Part shown: piece by piece, positions 7,695 through 14,109 of the stretch
How positions within the stretch are numbered: position 1 is the first letter of the stretch
Layout: every line of letters begins with the position of its first letter
Origin: an uncultured Lachnospiraceae bacterium
GTDB taxonomy: Bacteria; Bacillota; Clostridia; Lachnospirales; Lachnospiraceae
Direction: 5' to 3'
NCBI GenBank assembly: GCA_934343915.1
Contig: CAKRIL010000045.1
Span: 1 to 23,578, forward strand
Length of the DNA: 23,578 bases
Notes under the pieces: generated by a model
Database searches by the model: none
The model's input: the letters and a program-made list of their open reading frames with translations, nothing else
Told to the model about the DNA's origin: nothing
Program-made: the position numbers and the translations under genes

Positions 7695-9095
7695 TTATGA
7701 AGGATTAATCTTTTTGATAAGAATATCTATGAGCTCCTTCGTCTGAGGGTTGTTCTTAATCTCATCAGATATCTTGTCTGCACCATGAATAACTGTGGTA
7801 TGGTCGCGGTTGCCGATGAGCTTGCCGATAGTGGCGAGAGGAACATCAGCCATTGTACGACAAAGATACATAGCAATCTGACGTGGATATACTATCTCCT
7901 TGTTGCGCTTGTGCGAGGTTATGTCCGCAGGCGTAATACCGAAGTGGTCGGAGACAGTCTTGATGATAAGCTCAGGTGTGACATCCCTTGTCTCATTAGG
8001 GAATATGATGTCGCGGAGAGCTTCCTCAGCAAGGGCTATGCTCAAATCGTTATGTGTAAACTTAGCAAAAGCCGTGAGCTTGGTAAGTGAACCTTCAAGC
8101 TCTCGGATGTTGGACTTAATATTGTTGGCGATATACTCCAATATATCATTAGGTACATTAAGGTTCTCAGATTCAGCCTTCTTGCGGAGAATAGCCATTC
8201 GTGTCTCGTATGAAGGCGGTGCGATATCTACCGTGAGACCCCATTCGAATCTTGAACGAAGTCTGTCCTCAAGTGTGGCAATATCCTTAGGAGGACGATC
8301 GGATGATATAACAATCTGCTTCTTGGATTCCCTGAGGGCATTGAAGGTATGGAAGAACTCCTCCTGAGTACTCTCTTTTCCTGCAATGAACTGGATATCG
8401 TCAATAAGAAGAACGTCAACCTTCCTGTACTTGTCACGGAACTTCTGATTAGTGTTGGTACGGTCATTCTTGATGGATTCGACAAGCTCGTTGGTGAATG
8501 TCTCTGATGTGACATACATCACCTTCTTGGTCGGATCCTGCTGTAATATAAAGTTGCCAATGGACTGCATAAGATGCGTCTTGCCAAGTCCTACTCCTCC
8601 GTATATGAAAAGAGGATTATATGCCTCCGCCGGAGATTCGGCAACGGCGAGAGCCGCAGCATGTGCAAAGCTGTTATTGTCACCTACGACAAAGGTATCG
8701 AAGGTATACTTGCGGTTAAGTCCAGCCTTGTCATATACCTCTCCCGTGGCAGTTTCATTCATGACGACCGATTTTACTGAGCTGCCCTGAGCCTGAGAAT
8801 GAACGAGCTTGTCAATGTCCTTGGTCTGGCTTGGAAATATGAACTGAATGTCAAGTTCCATGTTCGTACATTCTGCAATAGCAACCTTAATGGGAATCTT
8901 GTACTTCTTGTCTATATATTTGATATAGTTTTGGCCAAGCTTCTCGTCTGAAACCAATAAAAACAGTACATCATTGTGTGTATCGTAAGGCTCAAGAGGC
9001 AGAAGCCATGTCTTGAATGATACATCACTGATTTCATGTTCATTCTTGATTGTCTCTAAAATAAGAGGCCATTTTTCTTTAATTTCTGCAATCAT
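7695..9095 (-). CDS. dnaA: Chromosomal replication initiator protein DnaA
   Basis: Origin-binding AAA+ initiator, 466 aa. Domain I (about 1-85) opens MIAEIKEKWPLILE and carries FKTWLLPLEP. A short linker follows. The AAA+ domain starts near YTFDTFVVGDNNSFAHA, with Walker A GGVGLGKTH at residues 166-174 and Walker B VLLIDD at 228-233. The DNA-binding domain has the GNRDHTTVIHGADKI signature. The start at 9095 is preferred over the in-frame ATG at 9110, because GGGAGA lies 8 bp before 9095 while the upstream ATG has no ribosome-binding site. A strong promoter lies at 9129-9157. Two box clusters flank the gene, allowing autoregulation. Confidence 0.97.
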   Translation of the reverse strand: MIAEIKEKWPLILETIKNEHEISDVSFKTWLLPLEPYDTHNDVLFLLVSDEKLGQNYIKYIDKKYKIPIKVAIAECTNMELDIQFIFPSQTKDIDKLVHSQAQGSSVKSVVMNETATGEVYDKAGLNRKYTFDTFVVGDNNSFAHAAALAVAESPAEAYNPLFIYGGVGLGKTHLMQSIGNFILQQDPTKKVMYVTSETFTNELVESIKNDRTNTNQKFRDKYRKVDVLLIDDIQFIAGKESTQEEFFHTFNALRESKKQIVISSDRPPKDIATLEDRLRSRFEWGLTVDIAPPSYETRMAILRKKAESENLNVPNDILEYIANNIKSNIRELEGSLTKLTAFAKFTHNDLSIALAEEALRDIIFPNETRDVTPELIIKTVSDHFGITPADITSHKRNKEIVYPRQIAMYLCRTMADVPLATIGKLIGNRDHTTVIHGADKISDEIKNNPQTKELIDILIKKINPS

Positions 9096-9128
9096 CGATA
9101 ATTCTCCCATTTTGTGTCATTCTAATCT

Positions 9129-9157
9129 ATTATATCTTAAAATAAGTAATTTTTCAA
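9129..9157 (-). promoter_or_regulatory. Sigma-A promoter of dnaA
   Basis: On the minus strand TTGAAA (9157-9152) and TATAAT (9134-9129) are separated by exactly 17 bp. Transcription would begin near 9122, giving a leader of about 27 nt that contains the GGGAGA ribosome-binding site for the 9095 start. Confidence 0.8.
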
Positions 9158-9338
9158 TGGAATATCTGAGTTTCAAGGCATTTATTTGCCTGTAAAAGGG
9201 GATTAAATGGAATTTTTTTATATGTACAATCACGGTTTACATAATAAAAATATTTAAGAAGCATATAATATATTTTTCAGAAAATGGGAAAATTTGTAAA
9301 AAATCTTCTTGTGTAAAATGTGAATATCTTAATTAACA

Positions 9339-9437
9339 TTATCCATAGCCTTAAAATGGGGCTTTGAGGATAAAATTAAGGAGTTAATAACAATAATTAA
9401 CAGAGTTATCCACAAGTTATCCACAATTTGGGGATAA
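9339..9437. promoter_or_regulatory. DnaA-box cluster, dnaA-rpmH side of oriC
   Basis: Two perfect TTATCCACA boxes at 9406-9414 and 9417-9425 are direct repeats 11 bp apart, about one helical turn. They are followed by a one-mismatch box in the other orientation (TGGGGATAA, 9429-9437) and preceded by TTATCCATA (9339-9347). Phased tandem boxes favour cooperative DnaA binding and could also repress dnaA or rpmH. Confidence 0.88.
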
Positions 9438-9554
9438 CTTTTTTGATATTGTTTTAACAAGTGACAGGTTGTCAATAATTTATGAGGATTGTATCTGTTT
9501 TGGTAACTTGTGTGTATCCGTAGTATATTCAATTAACTTAATCATAAAAAATGC

Positions 9555-9583
9555 TTGACTTTGTATAGCAAAATGAATAAAAT
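9555..9583 (+). promoter_or_regulatory. Sigma-A promoter of rpmH-rnpA
   Basis: TTGACT (9555-9560) and TAAAAT (9578-9583) are 17 bp apart, just upstream of rpmH. A second -10-like TATAAT sits at 9605-9610 but lacks a good -35 partner. Confidence 0.75.
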
Positions 9584-9664
9584 GAGAATGATGTTTTTTA
9601 CTATTATAATGATATGCTTACCGATTTATGCCATATCGTTACCGTAAAGGAGGTGCACAAGAAT

Positions 9665-9799
9665 ATGAAGCAGACATTTCATCCAAAGAAGAGACAGAGA
9701 AACAAGGTTCACGGTTTCAGAGCAAGAATGAGCACAGCTAACGGCAGAAAGGTTTTATCTGCAAGAAGAGCTAAGGGAAGAAAGAGCTTAACAGTATAG
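9665..9799 (+). CDS. rpmH: 50S ribosomal protein L34
   Basis: 44-aa basic protein MKQTFHPKKRQRNKVHGF..., the entire typical L34 sequence, ending GRKSLTV. It is a structural protein of the large ribosomal subunit. The start at 9665 is set by this canonical N-terminus and by the strong upstream AAAGGAGGTG. It is the first gene of the rightward cluster, followed by rnpA in the conserved order; a terminator-like attenuator at its stop codon would keep downstream expression lower than L34. Confidence 0.97.
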   Translation: MKQTFHPKKRQRNKVHGFRARMSTANGRKVLSARRAKGRKSLTV

Positions 9800-9822
9800 G
9801 CCGCAGGTGTGTGGCCTTTTTT
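9798..9822 (+). terminator. Terminator/attenuator between rpmH and rnpA
   Basis: AGGCCGC (9798-9804) pairs with GTGGCCT (9811-9817), a 7-bp stem with one G-U, around an AGGTGT loop, followed by T6 (9817-9822). It overlaps the rpmH stop codon. Since rnpA has no obvious promoter of its own, partial read-through is likely. Confidence 0.75.
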
Positions 9823-9852
9823 CTATGAAAATCATAGGAGGCAAGTTGACAC

Positions 9853-10194
9853 ATGAGCAGTTATGAAGTGTTGAAGAAAAACATCGAATTTCAAGAGGTA
9901 TATAAGAGAGGTAAGTCTTATGCCAACAAATATCTGGTCATGTATGTATTGGAGAATGGAACGGATGTAACGAGAATCGGTATATCTGTGAGTAAGAAGG
10001 TCGGGAACAGTATTGTCCGACATCGTCTGACAAGGCTTATAAGAGAGGCCTGCAGACTCAATTACGGTAGTATACAGTCCGGTTATGATATCGTGATTAT
10101 TTCAAGAGCTACACATAAGGGTAAGGGTTATGCCGATACGGAGAGTGCGCTTATTCATATATTGAAGCTTCATGGAATTTATCGAGGTGAATAA
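9853..10194 (+). CDS. rnpA: Ribonuclease P protein component
   Basis: Protein cofactor of RNase P, which matures tRNA 5' ends together with the catalytic RNA (not in this window). It is 113 aa. The family signature is at residues 41-68: RIGISVSKKVGNSIVRHRL followed by TRLIREACR. The N-terminus LKKNIEFQEVYKRGKSYA is typical. AGGAGG at 9836-9841 precedes the ATG with an 11-bp spacing. Its last codons contain the ribosome-binding site of yidD. Confidence 0.96.
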   Translation: MSSYEVLKKNIEFQEVYKRGKSYANKYLVMYVLENGTDVTRIGISVSKKVGNSIVRHRLTRLIREACRLNYGSIQSGYDIVIISRATHKGKGYADTESALIHILKLHGIYRGE

Positions 10195-10199
10195 TTGTT

Positions 10200-10412
10200 A
10201 TGAAGAAGATAATGATTGCTATGGTAAGATTTTACCGTAAGTATCTTTCACCAATGAAGAAATATCCTACCTGTATATACACTCCAACATGTTCTCAGTA
10301 TGCCATAGAGGCTATTGAGAAATACGGCGCTCTTAAAGGGAGCTATCTAACCACGAAGAGGATTCTTCGATGTAACCCCTTTGCAAAAGGCGGTTATGAC
10401 CCCGTACCGTAA
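10200..10412 (+). CDS. yidD: Membrane protein insertion efficiency factor YidD
   Basis: 70-aa protein of the YidD/DUF37 family: RFYRKYLSPMKKYPTCIYTP, then TCSQYAIEAIEKYGALKG and RCNPFAKGGYDPVP. It has the conserved cysteines (C25, C31) and the RCNP motif. It assists the YidC insertion pathway and is predicted to associate with the inner face of the membrane. It starts 6 bp after rnpA, whose stop region GAGGTGAATAA doubles as its ribosome-binding site. Confidence 0.95.
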   Translation: MKKIMIAMVRFYRKYLSPMKKYPTCIYTPTCSQYAIEAIEKYGALKGSYLTTKRILRCNPFAKGGYDPVP

Positions 10413-10488
10413 GCTGAAGCAGAGATTCGGCTTATGTGAATGGGTTATTAATTTAATATGATAATAACCGGGAAGGATTGGGTTGACG

Positions 10489-11712
10489 ATGATTTTATTA
10501 AAGGTGCCTATACTGGGTGATATTATTGATTTTATCGCTTTGTTGATGGGTTATATTATGCAGGGCCTGTTCTTTATAACCGGTGGATTCAACATCGGTT
10601 TATGTATTATTCTGTTCACTATTATTGTAAGAATCATGATGATGCCTATGACAATAAAGCAGCAGAGATTCTCCAAGCTGTCATCCATGATGCAGCCGGA
10701 GCTTGCAGCGGTTCAGAATAAGTACAAGGGCAAGAATGATACTGCATCGATGCAGAAGATGCAGGCAGAGACTAAGGCAATCTATGAGAAGTACGGAACA
10801 TCTCCTACGGGCGGATGCCTTCAGATGTTTATCCAGCTTCCTATCTTTTACGGAATCTTCGCGGTTGTTCGTGATATTCCGGCTTATGTTCCGAGAGTTA
10901 AGGCATTGTTCGAGCCTATTATCAGTGCGATAACAGGTGTTGCGAATTACAGCCAGGTACTCATCGACAGTGGACTTACCACTTCGACATACGAGACAGA
11001 GGACGCACTCCTCAAGTTCTTAAATGCATTCTCAGCAGAACAGTGGGATACTCTTCAGAATGCATTTACAAGCTATGGTAACGGAATTGCCGATACGATT
11101 GCGCAGCAGTCAGAGAAGATTTTACATGTAAACAATTTCTTTGGAATTAACCTTGCTACGGCACCGGGCTTCAAGTTAAGCCTCGCACTTATAATACCTC
11201 TTCTTGCAGGTCTTACACAGTGGCTTTCGGTTAAGCTTATGCAGAGCAAGAATCCGGTTAATAACAACGATGATGATAATAATACGGCAGCACAGTCCAT
11301 GAAGATGATGAACACAATGATGCCTATTATCTCAGCTATATTCTGTATTTCCATGCCTAGCGGTCTTGGACTGTACTGGATTATGGGTAGCGTTGTTCAG
11401 TGTATTCAGCAGGTATTTATTAACAAGTACATGGATAAGGTCGACGTAGAGCAGCTTATCGCTAAGAACATGGAAAAGGTTAATAAAAAGAGAGCAAAGC
11501 AGGGACTCCCACCTAAGAAGGTAGATACCTCGGCAGTTACCAACTATGAGGAAGCTGTTCAGAAGAAAGAGGAAGAGATTGCCAGAAGAGGCGAGAGAGC
11601 TAAAGAGATTAAGGATTCTACGGAATATTACAACCAGAATGCCAAGCCGGGTTCACTTGCAGCGAAGGCAAATATGGTTAAAATGTACAATGAGAAAAAT
11701 TCAAAGAATTAG
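10489..11712 (+). CDS. yidC: Membrane protein insertase YidC/Oxa1/SpoIIIJ family
   Basis: Insertase for membrane proteins, 407 aa from ATG 10489. The N-terminus MILLKVPILGDIIDFIALLMG lacks a lipobox and the large periplasmic domain of Gram-negative YidC. The core starts with FNIGLCIILFTIIVRIMMMP, carrying the groove arginine (R48). The hydrophilic loop KLSSMMQPELAAVQNKYKGK follows, then further membrane segments (SPTGGCLQMFIQLPIFYGI; LSLALIIPLLAGLTQW; SGLGLYWIMGSVVQCIQQ). The last 100 residues are charged and probably bind ribosomes. TTG at 10483 is an alternative start; GGAAGGA (10471-10477) could serve either. An 8-bp stem, GGTTATTA/TAATAACC (10443-10469), lies just before that site. Confidence 0.95.
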   Translation: MILLKVPILGDIIDFIALLMGYIMQGLFFITGGFNIGLCIILFTIIVRIMMMPMTIKQQRFSKLSSMMQPELAAVQNKYKGKNDTASMQKMQAETKAIYEKYGTSPTGGCLQMFIQLPIFYGIFAVVRDIPAYVPRVKALFEPIISAITGVANYSQVLIDSGLTTSTYETEDALLKFLNAFSAEQWDTLQNAFTSYGNGIADTIAQQSEKILHVNNFFGINLATAPGFKLSLALIIPLLAGLTQWLSVKLMQSKNPVNNNDDDNNTAAQSMKMMNTMMPIISAIFCISMPSGLGLYWIMGSVVQCIQQVFINKYMDKVDVEQLIAKNMEKVNKKRAKQGLPPKKVDTSAVTNYEEAVQKKEEEIARRGERAKEIKDSTEYYNQNAKPGSLAAKANMVKMYNEKNSKN

Positions 11713-11730
11713 TATTGGAGGAAAGATTTC

Positions 11731-12588
11731 ATGGAATATATAGAGATTACCGGCAAATCGGTGGATGAAGCCATTACTAATGCGACTATTAAGCTTTCAG
11801 TAACAAGCGATAAGCTTGATTATGTGGTAGTTGACAAGGGAAACAACGGATTCTTAGGTATCGGTAAGCGTCCGGCAGTCATCAAAGTTCGCGTGGCAGA
11901 GAATGTTGACGAGTTCGAGCAGGCTGTTAAGGGCAATGTTGTTGAGACTAAGACAGAGGAAAAGCCTGTTAAGAAGGCTGAAGTCAAGAATGATAATGTT
12001 CAGTATAAGAAGCCTGAGTCTAAGCCGGAGAAGCCGGTTGAGGCACCTAAGGCAGAGGTTAAGCCTGAGGTCAAGGAAGAAGCTGAGCCTGAATATGAGA
12101 GAAGCTCCAAGAAGCCTGTTGCAGGTCCTAATATGGAGTCTGCAGTCAAGAAGTTCCTCGGTGATGTGTTAAATGCCATGGGAATGAATGCAGAGGTTAA
12201 GGTCGTTATCAATGAGAACGACGGCTCTGTTGATGTTGAGCTTGTAGGCGAGAACATGGGTGTTCTTATCGGTAAGAGAGGACAGACTCTTGATTCCTTA
12301 CAGTATCTTGTAAGCCTTGTTGCCAACAAGGAAGCTGAAGGTTATTTCCGTGTTAAGTTAGACACAGAGAATTATCGTGCAAGAAGAAAGGAGACCTTAG
12401 AGTCTCTTGCAAAAAATATCGCTTATAAGGTAAAGAGAACAAGAAAGCCTGTTTCTCTTGAGCCGATGAACCCTTATGAGAGAAGAATTATACATTCTGC
12501 ACTTCAGAATGACAGATATGTATCTACAAGAAGTGAGGGTGAGGAGCCTTTCCGTCATGTAGTTGTATATTTGAAGAAAAATGTATAA
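11731..12588 (+). CDS. khpB: RNA-binding protein KhpB (Jag/EloR)
   Basis: 285-aa RNA-binding protein, partner of KhpA in cell-elongation control in streptococci and conserved next to yidC. The Jag-N domain (about 1-52) contains the GFLGIGKRPA motif. A lysine/glutamate/proline-rich linker spans about 70-130. The KH domain (about 135-208) has the GKRG loop at 181-184. The R3H domain (about 210-285) has MNPYERRIIHSALQ, with R251/H255 forming the R-x3-H. GGAGGAA precedes the ATG at good spacing; the gene begins 18 bp after yidC and ends before a strong terminator. Confidence 0.95.
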   Translation: MEYIEITGKSVDEAITNATIKLSVTSDKLDYVVVDKGNNGFLGIGKRPAVIKVRVAENVDEFEQAVKGNVVETKTEEKPVKKAEVKNDNVQYKKPESKPEKPVEAPKAEVKPEVKEEAEPEYERSSKKPVAGPNMESAVKKFLGDVLNAMGMNAEVKVVINENDGSVDVELVGENMGVLIGKRGQTLDSLQYLVSLVANKEAEGYFRVKLDTENYRARRKETLESLAKNIAYKVKRTRKPVSLEPMNPYERRIIHSALQNDRYVSTRSEGEEPFRHVVVYLKKNV

Positions 12589-12595
12589 AATAATC

Positions 12596-12624
12596 TTGCA
12601 TTAATTAAAAAAGTAACATATTAT
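12596..12624 (+). promoter_or_regulatory. Candidate promoter for mnmE overlapping the khpB terminator
   Basis: TTGCAT (12596-12601) and TATTAT (12619-12624) are 17 bp apart. Transcription would start near 12631, inside the left arm of the terminator stem, so the new transcript would lack the base of that hairpin. The -35 is weak (3 of 6 matches). Confidence 0.4.
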
Positions 12625-12626
12625 CA

Positions 12627-12662
12627 AGATGTGTGCATATGCGAATATGTACACATCTTTTT
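12627..12662 (+). terminator. Rho-independent terminator after khpB
   Basis: AGATGTGT-G-CATAT (12627-12640) pairs with ATATG-T-ACACATCT (12645-12658), a 14-bp stem including one G-U, closed by a GCGA tetraloop and followed by T5. It ends the rpmH-to-khpB transcription unit 29 bp before mnmE. Confidence 0.88.
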
Positions 12663-12691
12663 AAGTTATCAGGTAAAGTGGAGAAATCAGT

Positions 12692-14077
12692 ATGGAAAGT
12701 CGAGAGACAATTACCGCCATTGCAACCGGAATGGGCAATGCAGGAATAGGAATTGTGCGAATAAGCGGTGATGATGCAGTCACGATTGCAGACAGGGTAT
12801 TCAGGGGAAAAAATAATAAAAAATTATCGGAATCGAAGAGCCACATGGCTCATTATGGACATATATATGATGGTGATGAGCTTATCGATGAGGCGCTTGT
12901 GTTGGTTATGAAGGCTCCCAACACATACACGCGCGAGAATGTTGTGGAGATAGACTGCCACGGAGGAGCGTATGTGACGCGCAGAATACTTGAGCTTGTG
13001 ATAAAAAACGGCGCAAGAGCGGCAGAGCCGGGAGAATTCACCAAGAGAGCATTTTTGAACGGCAGAATCGATCTGGCACAGGCTGAGGCAGTCATAGATA
13101 TAATTAATGCCAAGAACGGATATGCACTTAAGAATTCGGTGAATATGCTTAACGGAAGGTTATCCACAGCAATCAAGTCACTGCGGGAAGAAATGATATA
13201 TAATATAGCATATATAGAGGCTGCACTTGATGATCCTGAGCATATAAGTCTTGATAACTTTGGGGATAAACTCAATGAGTATGTGGATAAGTGGATAAAA
13301 TCTGTGGATAAGTTGTTGACAAGTGTGGATAACGGAAAGCTGTTCACAGAGGGTGTGAGAACAGTGATACTGGGTAAGCCCAATGCCGGAAAGTCGAGTC
13401 TTCTCAATACCCTCTTAGGCGAGGAAAGAGCCATAGTTACTGACATTGCGGGCACTACGAGAGATACTCTCGAGGAGCAGATTAACCTCCATGGAATCAT
13501 ACTTAAGCTTATAGATACAGCGGGTATAAGACAGACTGAGGATATTGTGGAAAAGCTCGGTGTGGATAAGTCGAGAAGGTTTGCGAAGGAAGCTGACCTC
13601 ATCATATATGTTGTTGATGGTTCCACCTGTCTTGATGACAACGACATGGATATCATATCAATGATTAATGACGGTGTGTCAGGGAATGTAATAGTTCTTC
13701 TTAACAAGTCGGACCTTGAGATGAGGACAACACCCGAGGATATAAGAAGATTTCTTAACTGTCCTGTAGTAAGCATATCTGCAAGAGAGCAGTCGGGACT
13801 TGACGAGCTCGAGAAAATGATTGTGGATATGTTCATGGGCGGTGATATAACGTATAATGATGAAGTGATGATTACGAGGGTAAGACAGAAGGATGCCTTA
13901 CAGCAGGCTAAGGACAGCCTTGCACTCGTTAAGGAAGGAATAGATCTCCAGATGCCTGAGGATCTGCTTACCATTGACCTTATGAACGCATATGAGGAGC
14001 TTGGAAGGATAACAGGCGAGGCAGTTGAGGAAGACCTTGTAAATGAGATTTTCAGTAAGTTCTGTATGGGAAAATAA
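12692..14077 (+). CDS. mnmE: tRNA uridine-5-carboxymethylaminomethyl modification GTPase MnmE
   Basis: With MnmG this enzyme modifies the wobble uridine (position 34) of certain tRNAs. It is 461 aa. The N-terminal folate-binding domain (about 1-118) opens RETITAIATGMGNAGIGIVR and includes the VEIDCHGG stretch. A helical domain is interrupted by a GTPase domain: G1 GKPNAGKSS (228-236), G2 TTRDT, G3 DTAG (275-278), G4 NKSD. The C-terminus FCMGK keeps the catalytic cysteine. The start follows GTGGAGA. Its helical domain carries an unusual heptad VDK repeat (residues about 191-214), encoded by repeated DnaA-box sequences. It heads the mnmE-mnmG-rsmG operon. Confidence 0.97.
   Translation: MESRETITAIATGMGNAGIGIVRISGDDAVTIADRVFRGKNNKKLSESKSHMAHYGHIYDGDELIDEALVLVMKAPNTYTRENVVEIDCHGGAYVTRRILELVIKNGARAAEPGEFTKRAFLNGRIDLAQAEAVIDIINAKNGYALKNSVNMLNGRLSTAIKSLREEMIYNIAYIEAALDDPEHISLDNFGDKLNEYVDKWIKSVDKLLTSVDNGKLFTEGVRTVILGKPNAGKSSLLNTLLGEERAIVTDIAGTTRDTLEEQINLHGIILKLIDTAGIRQTEDIVEKLGVDKSRRFAKEADLIIYVVDGSTCLDDNDMDIISMINDGVSGNVIVLLNKSDLEMRTTPEDIRRFLNCPVVSISAREQSGLDELEKMIVDMFMGGDITYNDEVMITRVRQKDALQQAKDSLALVKEGIDLQMPEDLLTIDLMNAYEELGRITGEAVEEDLVNEIFSKFCMGK
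13160..13569. promoter_or_regulatory. Cluster of DnaA boxes inside mnmE
   Basis: Five perfect 9-mers lie here: TTATCCACA at 13160-13168, and the reverse form TGTGGATAA at 13282-13290, 13303-13311, 13324-13332 and 13561-13569. One-mismatch forms are TGGGGATAA at 13261-13269 and AGTGGATAA at 13290-13298, with TGTGGATAT further on at 13822-13830. The run 13261/13282/13303/13324 has an exact 21-bp period, equal to seven codons and about two helical turns. By base composition alone about 0.2 perfect copies would be expected in the whole window on both strands. Function as a DnaA-binding locus is inferred. Confidence 0.6.
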
Positions 14078-14109
14078 TAGAGAGGCGGCGCGGTATAGCG
14101 CATAAGAAA

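Larger units (their letters stand above)
9096..9664. other. oriC, dnaA-rpmH intergenic part
   Basis: This 569-bp non-coding gap between divergent genes is the second half of the bipartite origin. It holds the dnaA promoter (9129-9157), about 170 bp of very AT-rich DNA (9200-9370), DnaA boxes (9339-9437), the rpmH promoter (9555-9583) and the rpmH ribosome-binding site AAAGGAGGTG (9645-9654). Short reading frames inside it have no coding signature. Confidence 0.85.

Noticed and set aside
9096..9110. ATG at 9110 as the dnaA start.
   Set aside because: No ribosome-binding site precedes it, while its own first codons form the GGGAGA site of the ATG at 9095, which gives the family's usual N-terminus.
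9329..9532. Small minus-strand frame in the dnaA-rpmH gap.
   Set aside because: It lies over DnaA boxes, has no ribosome-binding site and no recognisable sequence; origin DNA explains it.
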